From Caldifarciminota bacterium (GTDB taxonomy: Bacteria; Hydrothermota; Hydrothermia; Hydrothermales; JAJRUZ01), in assembly GCA_024277525.1 (NCBI GenBank), contig JAJRUZ010000031.1, forward strand, positions 1 through 39,971: DNA of 39,971 nt. Reading direction: 5' to 3'. Below the pieces are notes generated by a model. That model made no database searches, had not been told where the DNA came from, and was given only the letters and a program-made list of their open reading frames with translations. Shown here piece after piece: positions 1 through 8,289 of the stretch (within the stretch, counting starts at the first letter, position 1; each line of letters opens with the position of its first letter). The translations under genes were made by a program, and so were the position numbers.

Positions 1-1975
1 GATAAATGACCTTGCGAAGATAGATGGAATTTATTATATTCAGCCTTATTATCCTAAGACTTTTCTTAATAATACGACAAAATATGTGATTCAGAGTAAT
101 ATATTGATATTTGATTCCACTGGTAATCTTATAGGAGGAGAATTACCTGTTTGGGATCATAATATAAAAGGACAAAAACAGCGAATTACAGTAATGGACA
201 CAGGGGTTGATTATTATTCCTGTTGGTTTATAGATCCCGAGGGAGATCCTCCGGGATCGAATCATATTGTTATTTATGACTATCAGGATGCGGGTGGAGG
301 AGATTTGCTTGATGATGCGAATTGTGCACACGGAACCCATGTTACAGGAACAATAGCAGGTGACCCTACCCGTGGTGGAGCAACTTCACTTGTGGATTAC
401 AGAGGAAATGCTTATATGAGTAAAATCGTAGTCCAGGATATCGGGTATTATAACGGGTTTTCGTGTGTGTTAAGGATTGATAATTTTTACATCTCCGCTA
501 ATACTGCATATAACATAGACATTTCAAAGATTCATAGCAATTCCTGGGGTTATTCTGCATTCGGTGATTATGCATACGAAGCCCTGGATATTGATATTCT
601 CTCTTTTAAATATAAAGATTTTCTCTTTGTAGTTGCAGCGGGTAATGATGGACCCGCTGATACCACGGTTTGTCCTCCTTCAACAGCAAAAAATTGCATT
701 TCTGTAGGTTCGGCTTATAAATATACTGCTACCGCAACCTCTGATACTCTTTCAGCATTTTCTTCAAGAGGACCCACTGATGATGGACGTTTTAAACCTG
801 ATTTGATTGCACCCGGAGGCAGATATCCGGAAGGTTCTTCCCCGAGTAGTTTTGAAGAGTATATTATTTCCGCATATCCTGCGGACAGTTTCGGAGACTT
901 GACATGTTTCACCGCAGGAATGATGGGAACATCCCAAGCAGCAGGCGCAATGGCTGCGGCTGCGGCGCTTGTGAGACAGTATTATGAGAAGGGATTTTAT
1001 CCTTCAGGTGATTCTTATTCTGCTGATTCATTTAATCCATCCGCAGCGCTTGTTAAGGCGACACTTATTATTTCAGCAGAGGATATGACGGGGGACAGTG
1101 CAGGGGTGGATCATCCTATACCTAATTTTGAGGAGGGTTTCGGAAGGATAAAACTTGATAGTGCTTTATATTTTGCTGACAAGGATACATTTTTGAGGTT
1201 GCTTGTTCAGGATGTTGCTATAGATACGGGTACGGGGGTAATAATAGGAGGTCCCAACAATCCTGTTTCTGCTGGTGTTGCGGAGGCATTGAGGACGGGA
1301 GATTCTGATACTTTTCGTATCAGGGTGTTATCTTCGGTGAGACCTTTCAGGGTTGTGCTTGTTTGGAGTGATACGGCTGGTGCAGCGCTTGCGAATCCTA
1401 CGCTTGTGAATGATCTTGATTTAGTAGTGATAGATCCTAACGGGGTGGAATATCATGGAAATGATTTAGTGAACGGAGAATCAACTCCGAACAGTGTATT
1501 TCGTGATTCTTTAAACAATGTGGAGTTATTTCAGGTTAGTTCTCCTGTTTAGGGTGATTGGACTGTTATTGTTTATGCTTTTCAGGTTGCAACCAGTTCA
1601 TCTCAACCTTATGCATTTGCTGCTACAGGACATATTGAGTGGGCGGTTCCGGAAAAGATTAAAGAATATGAGGGTTTTAGGACCGAATCTTTAAAGACAA
1701 TGCTTTATCCTTTGTATCCATCGGTTATAAAGGCGGGTGAGAAGGTGCGAATTTCATATGCACTTGCGAGGGATGCGTTTGTTGTTTTCAAGATTTACAA
1801 TACAGCGGGGAGGCTTGTGAGGATGATTGCACTCGGGAGGCAGAAGCGTGGATTTCATTCAATAGATTTTGATGGAAGGGACGATAGGGGGAGGGTTTTG
1901 CCGCCCGGTAAATATTTCTGCAAAATGTTTGCGGAAGATTTAATTAAACAAAGACATTTTGTTATAATTAAGTAA
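1..1975 (+). pseudogene. Subtilisin-like (S8) secreted protease, copy 1; 5' truncated by window, internal TAG
   Basis: Exported serine endopeptidase of the Kp-43-like S8 type, cut by the left window edge; the frame is already open at base 2, so the GTG at 86 is not the true start. The catalytic triad is readable: Asp in VMDTG (codon 197-199), His in HGTHVTG (329-331) and Ser in GMMGTSQAAG (932-934); the usual GTSMATP is altered to GTSQAAG. A TAG at 1550-1552 interrupts the C-terminal beta domain, yet the same frame continues through YAFQVATS and a FlgD-like C-terminal domain (about 1700-1975) to a TAA. The intact paralogue at 23624-26422 aligns on both sides of the stop. Copy 1 also lacks about 70 residues (a fibronectin-III-like domain) present in copy 2. 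Called a pseudogene because of the stop; readthrough or a sequence error is possible. Confidence 0.8.
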
Positions 1976-1997
1976 TACCGGATTTTTATTTAATAAT

Positions 1998-2014
1998 ACC
2001 TGATCTTATCGGGT
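1998..2014 (+). terminator. Hairpin after protease copy 1, weak terminator candidate
   Basis: ACCTGAT - CTT - ATCGGGT forms a 7-bp stem (one G-U pair) with a 3-nt loop, 23 bases after the protease stop. A run of five T follows about 9 bases later, so it is not a classic intrinsic terminator. Confidence 0.3.
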
Positions 2015-2044
2015 TCAAAGCCTTTTTAAATTTAAAATTTGAAA

Positions 2045-3019
2045 ATGAGTGAATTCCCTTTTATAAGGATGCGAAGGTTAAGGAGAAAAAAATTGTTAAG
2101 AGATTTAGTAAGAGAAACAATTTTGACCCCCGATGACTTTATATACCCTATGTTTGTTATTCCGGGAAAAGGTAAAAAAGAGGAAATCCCCTCAATGCCC
2201 GGTCAATTCAGATATTCAATTGACTTGCTTGCGGAAGAGGTTCAAAAAGTTAAAGAGGAAGGAATTAAAGCAATAATTCTTTTTGGCGTCCCGGAAAAGA
2301 AGGATGAAATCGGCACGGATGCCTGGCATGAAGAAGGAATTATTCAAAGAGCATTAAGGGAAATAAGAAAATATGAAAAGGAAATGATTCTAATTGCAGA
2401 CCTTTGCATGTGCGAATACACTTCACACGGTCATTGCGGAATTTTAAAAGATAAAGAAGTTGATAATGACGCAACACTTGAATATCTGGGTAAAATCGCT
2501 GTTTCTCAGGTAAAAGCAGGCGCTGATATTGTTGCACCTTCCGGAATGATGGACGGAATGGTTAAAGCAATAAGGACAGCACTTGATAAAGAAGGTTTTG
2601 CAGATGTTCCTATCCTTTCTTATGCTGTAAAATATGCTTCCTCTTTTTATGGACCTTTCAGAGACGCCGCGGAGTCGGCTCCTCAATTCGGAGACAGAAA
2701 AGGCTATCAGATGGATCCTGCCAATTCAAGAGAAGCAGTCTTGGAAGCAGAACTTGATTTTGAAGAGGGTGCGGATATCTTGATGGTAAAACCTGCTTTA
2801 CCCTATCTTGATATTGTTAAAACAATAAGAGAGAGATTTAGCCGACCGGTGGCTGCCTATAATGTCTCTGGTGAATATTCAATGGTAAAAGCAGCGAGTA
2901 TGAAAGGATGGATAAATGAAAGAGATGTCGTTCTTGAAGTATTAACTTCAATAAAAAGAGCAGGTGCTGATCTCATATTAACCTATCATGCAAGGGATGC
3001 GGTTAAATGGATAAAATAA
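2045..3019 (+). CDS. hemB: Delta-aminolevulinic acid dehydratase (porphobilinogen synthase)
   Basis: Condenses two 5-aminolevulinate molecules to porphobilinogen in cytosolic tetrapyrrole synthesis. The 324-residue length is usual for the family. The zinc-site signature [14 protein letters not shown] keeps all three cysteines (about 121, 123, 131). Both active-site lysines are present: in [15 protein letters not shown] (about 196) and the Schiff-base lysine in [10 protein letters not shown] (about 249). ATG 2045 is chosen over the in-frame TTG at 2039, because a -10-like TAAAAT at 2033-2038 ends 6 nt before it and no Shine-Dalgarno is seen, which fits a leaderless start. It lies alone on the plus strand between the protease and a convergent signalling cluster; no other heme genes are in the window. 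Confidence 0.95.
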   Translation: MSEFPFIRMRRLRRKKLLRDLVRETILTPDDFIYPMFVIPGKGKKEEIPSMPGQFRYSIDLLAEEVQKVKEEGIKAIILFGVPEKKDEIGTDAWHEEGIIQRALREIRKYEKEMILIADLCMCEYTSHGHCGILKDKEVDNDATLEYLGKIAVSQVKAGADIVAPSGMMDGMVKAIRTALDKEGFADVPILSYAVKYASSFYGPFRDAAESAPQFGDRKGYQMDPANSREAVLEAELDFEEGADILMVKPALPYLDIVKTIRERFSRPVAAYNVSGEYSMVKAASMKGWINERDVVLEVLTSIKRAGADLILTYHARDAVKWIK

Positions 3020-3144
3020 TTTGATTACAACAGACGAAATAATACAAAATAAATCACACTGCTACGATTTTATATTCTTGAAATTAAAAATTCACGGTCC
3101 GGAAAAAGGCTAAAAATCATTTTACCCCCCTCTCCCCTTCTATT

Positions 3145-3169
3145 AGGGAAAGAATTTAACAATTTCCCT
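3145..3169. terminator. Inverted repeat between convergent hemB and DUF4388 genes
   Basis: AGGGAAA (3145-3151) and TTTCCCT (3163-3169) are perfect 7-bp arms around an 11-nt loop, between two convergent genes. There is no clear T-run on either side, so it is only a candidate bidirectional terminator. The rest of 3020-3176 shows no gene. Confidence 0.3.
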
Positions 3170-3176
3170 TAAATTC

Positions 3177-3479
3177 CTAAAGCTTTATCACAATCTCATC
3201 AGGGTCAATGAAAGAAACTTCATCTATTCCTTCTTCAACAGGTTCCAGAGAAAAGGTGCCCTCCTCCTGCTTTAAAAGCTCAAGAACCTCCTTTTCAAGT
3301 TGCTCCTTTTTTATCATTTCATCCCCTGTCTTTGCTGCAACTATCATCCCCTTTGCAAAATAAATCTCTCCTTTTTTCGTGGCACCTTTTATCACCAGTT
3401 TTCCGGATTTTGATAACCTTTTTATAAACTTCAAAATGTCCTCAATTTTAATATCCCTTAAATCACCAACAAGAGCCAT
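3177..3479 (-). CDS. DUF4388 (PATAN) domain protein
   Basis: A 100-residue protein that is nearly all one PATAN/DUF4388 domain. It shows the opening ALVGDLRDIKIEDILKFI, the core SGKLVIKG..GEIYFAKGMIVAA, and a C-terminal segment rich in acidic residues that ends with EEGTFSLEP. Such domains are known as signalling modules next to response regulators and gliding or exopolysaccharide regulators; a direct ligand is not established. It is the last gene of the minus-strand cluster, 3 bases after the response regulator and downstream of a histidine kinase, so it is probably an output or adaptor partner of that two-component pair. No membrane segment or signal peptide. Confidence 0.8.
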   Translation of the reverse strand: MALVGDLRDIKIEDILKFIKRLSKSGKLVIKGATKKGEIYFAKGMIVAAKTGDEMIKKEQLEKEVLELLKQEEGTFSLEPVEEGIDEVSFIDPDEIVIKL

Positions 3480-3482
3480 TTT

Positions 3483-3875
3483 CTAATCCTCCTTTTTTTG
3501 AACTCCGAGAATTTCCAAAACCCTGTTCAAAAACTCCTTTAATTTAAATGGCTTTTCAAAATAAGCCTCAACCCCGAGCTCGTTCGCTGCTTTTTGAACC
3601 GCCTCCGAACCGTACGCAGTCATAAGAATAAGATGGGTATCAGGATGTATTTCTTTTGCCTTTCTCAATAAATCCATTCCGGTCATCTCCCCGGGCAATT
3701 TAAGATCAGAAATTATTAAATCAAATTTCTTCTCCTTTATCTTTTCAAGTCCTTCCTCCGCTGTCTCACACAAAACAACCTCAAATGTCCCTGTAACCGA
3801 AAATAAAATTTCATATAAACTCATGCCCAGGAGTTTTTCATCTTCAACTATTAATATTTTCTTTTCGGGTTCCAT
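3483..3875 (-). CDS. Stand-alone response regulator (receiver domain only)
   Basis: A single CheY-like receiver domain without an output domain. Counted from an in-frame TTG at 3881, the acidic pair is E13-D14 (ILIVEDE), the phospho-acceptor D59 (IISDLKLPG), the switch threonine T88 (LILMTAYGS) and the conserved lysine K110 (YFEKPF). All residues for phosphotransfer are therefore present. The ATG at 3875 (protein starts MEPEKKILIV) is preferred over the TTG. It sits 15 bases after the histidine kinase stop and 3 before the DUF4388 gene, which suggests a kinase to regulator to PATAN relay. Possible output is by protein-protein contact rather than DNA binding. Confidence 0.9.
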   Translation of the reverse strand: MEPEKKILIVEDEKLLGMSLYEILFSVTGTFEVVLCETAEEGLEKIKEKKFDLIISDLKLPGEMTGMDLLRKAKEIHPDTHLILMTAYGSEAVQKAANELGVEAYFEKPFKLKEFLNRVLEILGVQKKED

Positions 3876-3890
3876 ATCCAATCCGTTTTT

Positions 3891-5489
3891 TTAAGGATTT
3901 GAACCTTTTATAAATTCCTTCGGAATTTCTATTATAAACTTCGTTCCTTTTCCTATTATACTCGAAACCCTTATCTTAAATCCATGAGCCTCCATAACTT
4001 TTTTCACAAACGAAAGACCGAGACCTGCTCCCTTCTCCTTCTTTGAAAAAAACGGCTCAAATATTTTATCCAAATACTCCTCCTCTATTCCCCTTCCCGT
4101 ATCCTCGACCTTTAAATAAATCTTTTCATTTTTTTCCACAAACACCCTTATTTCTCCCTTCCTTTCAATCGCCTCTATCCCGTTTTTAAATAAATTCAAC
4201 AGGGAAAGCTCCATCTTTATTTTATCACACATTATCTTAAAATCGTCCTCAATTTCAAATTTAAAATCAATTTTTTTACCCTTAACAAAAAACTTTGACA
4301 GAGAAAAAGCTTTTTCTATCATCTCTTTTATTGAATTCTCTTCCACCCTGAGAGAAAAAGGCTTTGCAATTTCAAGTAAAGAAATCAAAAGATACTCCAT
4401 TATTTCCGCTTCCTCCTTTAACGCCCTCACAAGTTCTTTTATTTTTTCATCTCTTTCCCTTATTTCAATTATTTCCGAAACACTTAAAACTCCGGCAACA
4501 AGATTTTTAAGCTCATGAACAATAGAAGCAGCAATCTTTCCGACAAGTGCAACCCTTTCTTCTTCTATCCTTTTCTCAATAAGATTTTTAATTTCCTCTT
4601 CCAAACTTTCCTTCCTTTCCCTTATTTCCCTCACAAAATTCGCATTTTCAAGTGCAACGGATAAAGTGTTTGAAACCATCTCAAATGTCTTTATTTCATC
4701 CTCATCAAATGTTCCTTTTTTCTTTCTTATGTATAAAATACCGTGCACAAAATCCCTTGTCGGAACAAGACAGGCAAGTTCATTTGCTTTTACATTTGTC
4801 TTCATTTTTCTTAAAGCATTTCCGGGAAAAGAAAATTCAATCGGAAGAATTAAAGAATCCGCCTTACCCCTCTTCGCCTTCGGTATTAAAATATTCCCTT
4901 TTATTTCATAAAAAACAACCGCCTCAATATCAAACAGTCCCTCATAAATTGTTTTTAAAAGATACTCTATAATTCTATCAGAATCAAAAACCCTTGTTGA
5001 AAAAAGAGCCAGGTCATAACTGATTTCAAATCTCTTTTCAGCCTCTTTTTCTTTTTCATAAAGATATGAAGAAAAAAAGATGGGACCGAGAAAAGAAGAT
5101 AAGAGATTAAGGTCATCAATTTCTTTTTCTGCTAAAGTATTACCGAATTCAATCAGGATAAAACCGAAAAACTCCCTGAAGCGATAAAAAGGGTAATAAT
5201 AGATAAATTCAGCCTGATGGTTTTTCGGAGAATAATTCGGAATTTCTTTAATATTTCTGAAAAAGGGATTCTTTATATTTATTAAAAAATTTTTGTTTTT
5301 ATCCCATACTTTTTCATCAACATCAAAAAGCGGTTTTATCTTCTCTTTGCTTTCTCCGATAAATACATTGAAATCCAAATAACCTTTATAAAAATTACTT
5401 AAAAAAGCATTCAAAAACCTGTTTATTCTATCTAAGGAGACCTCTGCTGAAAGTTCTTTCAAAAAAGAAAGTAAAATGGAAGGTTCCAT
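3891..5489 (-). CDS. Soluble GAF-domain sensor histidine kinase
   Basis: A 532-residue cytosolic histidine kinase with no membrane segments. The N-terminal ~140 residues are unassigned, followed by a GAF-like sensor region (about 140-285), a short coiled coil (about 285-315), a HisKA segment with phospho-acceptor His325 in SIVHELKN, and an HATPase_c domain with the N box (LLNLFKNGIEAI), G1 box (VEDTGRGIEEE), F box (IFEPFFSKK) and G2 box (GAGLGLSFVKK). It autophosphorylates and most likely passes phosphate to the adjacent receiver protein. ATG 5489 directly follows the PAP2 stop codon, so translation is probably coupled; no Shine-Dalgarno is visible. The sensed signal cannot be told from the sequence. 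Confidence 0.92.
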   Translation of the reverse strand: MEPSILLSFLKELSAEVSLDRINRFLNAFLSNFYKGYLDFNVFIGESKEKIKPLFDVDEKVWDKNKNFLINIKNPFFRNIKEIPNYSPKNHQAEFIYYYPFYRFREFFGFILIEFGNTLAEKEIDDLNLLSSFLGPIFFSSYLYEKEKEAEKRFEISYDLALFSTRVFDSDRIIEYLLKTIYEGLFDIEAVVFYEIKGNILIPKAKRGKADSLILPIEFSFPGNALRKMKTNVKANELACLVPTRDFVHGILYIRKKKGTFDEDEIKTFEMVSNTLSVALENANFVREIRERKESLEEEIKNLIEKRIEEERVALVGKIAASIVHELKNLVAGVLSVSEIIEIRERDEKIKELVRALKEEAEIMEYLLISLLEIAKPFSLRVEENSIKEMIEKAFSLSKFFVKGKKIDFKFEIEDDFKIMCDKIKMELSLLNLFKNGIEAIERKGEIRVFVEKNEKIYLKVEDTGRGIEEEYLDKIFEPFFSKKEKGAGLGLSFVKKVMEAHGFKIRVSSIIGKGTKFIIEIPKEFIKGSNP

Positions 5490-6023
5490 CTAAAAAATTT
5501 TAAACTCTAAAATTCTTTTTTTCAAATTATATGTGATAAATCCGGCAGTAATTCCTATCAAGGCACCTGCTATGACATCGGTTGTCCAGTGTCTGTTTAA
5601 ATATATTCTCGAAAAACCGACAAGTGTGGCCCAGGTATAAAGAGGTATCCGTAGATTTCTATGCCTGAACGAAAGTATTGTTGCAGTCGCAAATGCCCCT
5701 GAGGTATGACCCGAAGGAAAGGAGGAATTCCAGGGATTCGTTAATTCCTCATCCGGTCTTTTTCTTTTTGTCAAAAATTTAACACCACTTGTGAAAATCT
5801 GAGAACCGACAACTCCGAAAAGTAAAAGCTTCGCATCCTCTTTTTCGTGGTCTGAGAAACAGGTTGCAAGCACTGTCTCAAAGACAAAAAATGTTATCCT
5901 GTCACCTGAATGTGTTATCACAGTGAAAGTCTTATCTAAAAAAGGGGTCCTGTTTCTCTGGATCATTTCCTGAATCCTTACATCTATTGAAAATTCAAGA
6001 AAAATCAAGAGGGATAAGATCAT
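5490..6023 (-). CDS. PAP2-family membrane phosphatase
   Basis: Integral-membrane acid phosphatase of the PAP2 superfamily (177 residues). All three active-site motifs are present in order: KFLTKRKRP (K-x6-RP), FPSGHTS (PSGH), and SRIYLNRHWTTD (SR-x5-H-x3-D). Several hydrophobic helices surround them. Likely substrates are lipid phosphates such as undecaprenyl pyrophosphate, phosphatidylglycerophosphate or lipid A phosphates; the sequence does not decide which. Its ATG overlaps the metallophosphoesterase stop by ATGA, and its stop abuts the kinase start, so it is in one operon with both. Confidence 0.88.
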   Translation of the reverse strand: MILSLLIFLEFSIDVRIQEMIQRNRTPFLDKTFTVITHSGDRITFFVFETVLATCFSDHEKEDAKLLLFGVVGSQIFTSGVKFLTKRKRPDEELTNPWNSSFPSGHTSGAFATATILSFRHRNLRIPLYTWATLVGFSRIYLNRHWTTDVIAGALIGITAGFITYNLKKRILEFKIF

Positions 6024-6790
6024 CTTCCCAATAGCAACCTGTCACCCAAAAATTGAGGCAAATTATTTTTAACAATCTTATTTCTTGCCCTTTCCACATC
6101 ATAAGGGATCCTGTAAAAATATACATATCTTTTCTTTTTATCAAAAATTACAAAAGAAGCCCTCGGGTCTCCATCCCTCGGCTGTCCCACACTTCCGGGA
6201 TTTATAAGATACCGTGAATTATTCTCTATCTTAAACATAAAAAAACCGAAATTTTCTTTTTCTTCATAAATTACATCAACAAATCCGTATTTGAGTATCT
6301 CCTTTTCTTCTTTTTCTTTAAAAACACACGGTATATGGGAATGACCGAAAAATATAATTTTTTCATCTATTTTCTGAAATTCAAATATTGCTTCCTCAAG
6401 GGAAAAAATATATTCCCATGATTCAGGCTCAGAAGGAGCAGAATGAACAAGTAAAACATCGTTTCCCAAATTCTCCTTGAAATCCAATTTTTCAAAAAAT
6501 TTCCTGTTTTCTTTTCTTATGACTTTCTCGGTCCATTCAACAGCCTTTCTTGCATAATCATTTAAAAATTTCCTCTCCTCAATTTTTAAAAGAGCATAGT
6601 CATGATTTCCGAGAACACATTTGAAAGCCTTCTCCTTTATAAAATCCGAACATAAATTGGGATCAGCCCCGTATCCTATTACATCTCCGAGACACAAAAT
6701 CTTATCAAATCCTTCTTTTTCCGCAAATTCAATTACCTTTGTAAGTGCCTCCCAGTTTGAGTGAATGTCAGAAATTATTAAATACCTAAT
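6020..6790 (-). CDS. Metallophosphoesterase (YfcE/MPE-like), apparent AUU start
   Basis: A calcineurin-like metallophosphoesterase of about 256 residues. The five metal-binding motifs are SDIHSN (D-x-H, residues 7-12), CLGDVIGYG (GD), LGNHDYA (GNHD, about 61-64), LLVHSAP and FFGHSHIP (GHSH). The first motif lies upstream of the first conventional start (TTG at 6697), so that start would remove a metal ligand. The frame is closed by TGA just before, and the only sensible start is ATT at 6790, which overlaps the nusB stop (GATTAG). A strong Shine-Dalgarno GGAGGTGAGG sits at the right distance. ATT initiation is known for E. coli infC and pcnB. Substrate unknown. It overlaps nusB and PAP2. Confidence 0.85.
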   Translation of the reverse strand: MRYLIISDIHSNWEALTKVIEFAEKEGFDKILCLGDVIGYGADPNLCSDFIKEKAFKCVLGNHDYALLKIEERKFLNDYARKAVEWTEKVIRKENRKFFEKLDFKENLGNDVLLVHSAPSEPESWEYIFSLEEAIFEFQKIDEKIIFFGHSHIPCVFKEKEEKEILKYGFVDVIYEEKENFGFFMFKIENNSRYLINPGSVGQPRDGDPRASFVIFDKKKRYVYFYRIPYDVERARNKIVKNNLPQFLGDRLLLGR

Positions 6791-7199
6791 CTTTCCTCAC
6801 CTCCTTTCCTATTTTATCAAGTATTGCATTTATAAATTTTACTCCCCTTTCATCAATAAAAAGACTCGCTATTTTAAGTGCCTCTTCTATTATAACCGCA
6901 ACCGGTATATCCGGATATAAAAGCATTTCTCCTACCGCAAATCTCATGATTGATTTATCATAAGGCAAAATCCTATCAAAATCCCAATTGATGAGATATT
7001 TTTTTATAAGTTTATCTATAATATTTAAATTCGGATAGATTTTTTTTAAATATTCCAAGGCAATTTCTTTTTCATTGTTTTTTTCTTCCTCAGCGGTTCT
7101 CAAAGGGTCATCGCCCAAGAGTTCATATTTATATAAAGCATTTATGGCAAGCAGTCTCCCCCTTGTTCTTTTTTTCAATCTATTCTTTAAGGATTTCAT
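6786..7199 (-). CDS. nusB: Transcription antitermination factor NusB
   Basis: A 137-residue all-helical protein of the NusB/RsmB fold. It binds boxA RNA with NusE (S10) and supports rRNA antitermination. The N-terminal signature RTRGRLLAINALYKYE and the C-terminal signature DKSIMRFAVGEMLLYPDIPVAVIIEEALKIA..FIDERGVKFINAILDKI are typical. The ATG at 7199 lies inside the last 20 bases of hisC, and its stop overlaps the metallophosphoesterase start, so expression is probably coupled on both sides. Length is normal for the family. Confidence 0.93.
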   Translation of the reverse strand: MKSLKNRLKKRTRGRLLAINALYKYELLGDDPLRTAEEEKNNEKEIALEYLKKIYPNLNIIDKLIKKYLINWDFDRILPYDKSIMRFAVGEMLLYPDIPVAVIIEEALKIASLFIDERGVKFINAILDKIGKEVRKD

Positions 7200-8289
7200 T
7201 TAAAGCAGAAATAAGTTTTTTATTCTCTTTTCTTCTTCCGATTGTGATTCTCAAAGCATTGGGAAAAAGACTTTCGGGCAGAGGTCTTGTAATTATTCCT
7301 CTTTTAAGTAATTTTTCAAAAATTTCTTTTGCCTTCATTTTAAATTTAACAAAGATAAAATTCGTATCAGATTTTAAATAAAAAAGATTCAATTTTTCAA
7401 ATTCCTTATAAAGATATCTTTTCTCCTTTTTTATTAATTTTTTTGTTTTTTCAACAAATTCGTCATCATCAAGTGCATGAAGTGCAGCAATTTGAACTAA
7501 CCTGTTAACATTAAAGGGGACTTTTACTTTATTTAAAGAGTTAATGATTTCGGGTCTTGCTATTAAGTATCCGATTCTTAATCCGGCAAGTCCGTACGCT
7601 TTTGAAAGTGTCCTTAATATAATTAAGTTTTTATACCTTCTGTATAAGGAAAAGGAATCAGGGAAATTTTCTGACTCTACAAAGTGAGTGTATGCTTCGT
7701 CAAAGACAACAAGTGTATTTTCTTTAACATTTTTAAGTAATTCCTCTGCTTCATCATGAGTAAAGGAGGTGCCTGTGGGATTGTTGGGATTTGATAGAAA
7801 TATTATCCTTGTGTTTTCTTTTATTTTTTTCAAAATGGCAATGGGGTCACATGCCAAGTTTCCCTTTTTAAGAGGTACTTCAATAATTTGAGCATTGGAA
7901 ATCTTGGATACAATGGGATACATTGCAAATGCTCCCTTGTTATAGGCAATTGAGACACTTTCATCCGCAAAGGTAAAAACAAGATAATATAAAAGTTCAA
8001 CAGAACCGTTTCCCAAAATAATTTCATCTTCTTTTACATCATGGATTTTTGCGAGTTTCTTTTTAAGATAAAAACAGGAATCATCAGGATAATAATTTGC
8101 CTCTTTTAAATATTTTCTGAGTGCTTTCAGGGCTTTCTTTGAAACACCGAGTAAATTTTCATTTGAGGCGAGTTTGATTACATCATCCAGTTTGAGTTCC
8201 CTCTTAACCTCTTCAACCGGTTTTCCGGGCTGATAAGGAGAAACATCTATGAGGTGTTTTCTAATTAAAGGTGATAATTTTTCCTTCAT
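7180..8289 (-). CDS. hisC: Histidinol-phosphate / class I-II aminotransferase
   Basis: A PLP-dependent fold-type I aminotransferase of 369 residues, normal for HisC. It shows the N-terminal LASNENLLG, the cofactor-contact motifs SNPNNPTGT and FDEAYTHF, the PLP lysine K230 in RTLSKAYGLAGLRIGY, and the C-terminal arginine motif ALRITIG. HisC transfers an amino group from glutamate to imidazole-acetol phosphate in histidine synthesis. No other his genes are nearby, so it may instead, or also, serve aromatic amino acids. Its start overlaps the UPF0282 gene by 29 bases and its end overlaps nusB by 20. Confidence 0.88.
   Translation of the reverse strand: MKEKLSPLIRKHLIDVSPYQPGKPVEEVKRELKLDDVIKLASNENLLGVSKKALKALRKYLKEANYYPDDSCFYLKKKLAKIHDVKEDEIILGNGSVELLYYLVFTFADESVSIAYNKGAFAMYPIVSKISNAQIIEVPLKKGNLACDPIAILKKIKENTRIIFLSNPNNPTGTSFTHDEAEELLKNVKENTLVVFDEAYTHFVESENFPDSFSLYRRYKNLIILRTLSKAYGLAGLRIGYLIARPEIINSLNKVKVPFNVNRLVQIAALHALDDDEFVEKTKKLIKKEKRYLYKEFEKLNLFYLKSDTNFIFVKFKMKAKEIFEKLLKRGIITRPLPESLFPNALRITIGRRKENKKLISALNEILKE

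Noticed and set aside
86-1552. Protease copy 1 as a complete gene starting at GTG 86
   Set aside because: The frame is open and homologous to copy 2 upstream to the window edge; the true start is outside.
1700-1975. Separate 91-residue gene for a FlgD-like domain
   Set aside because: It is in the same frame as the protease and matches the C-terminus of copy 2; it is the part after the TAG.
4652-4972. Plus-strand ORFs inside the histidine kinase
   Set aside because: Shadow frames of a gene with clear kinase motifs; low-complexity composition.
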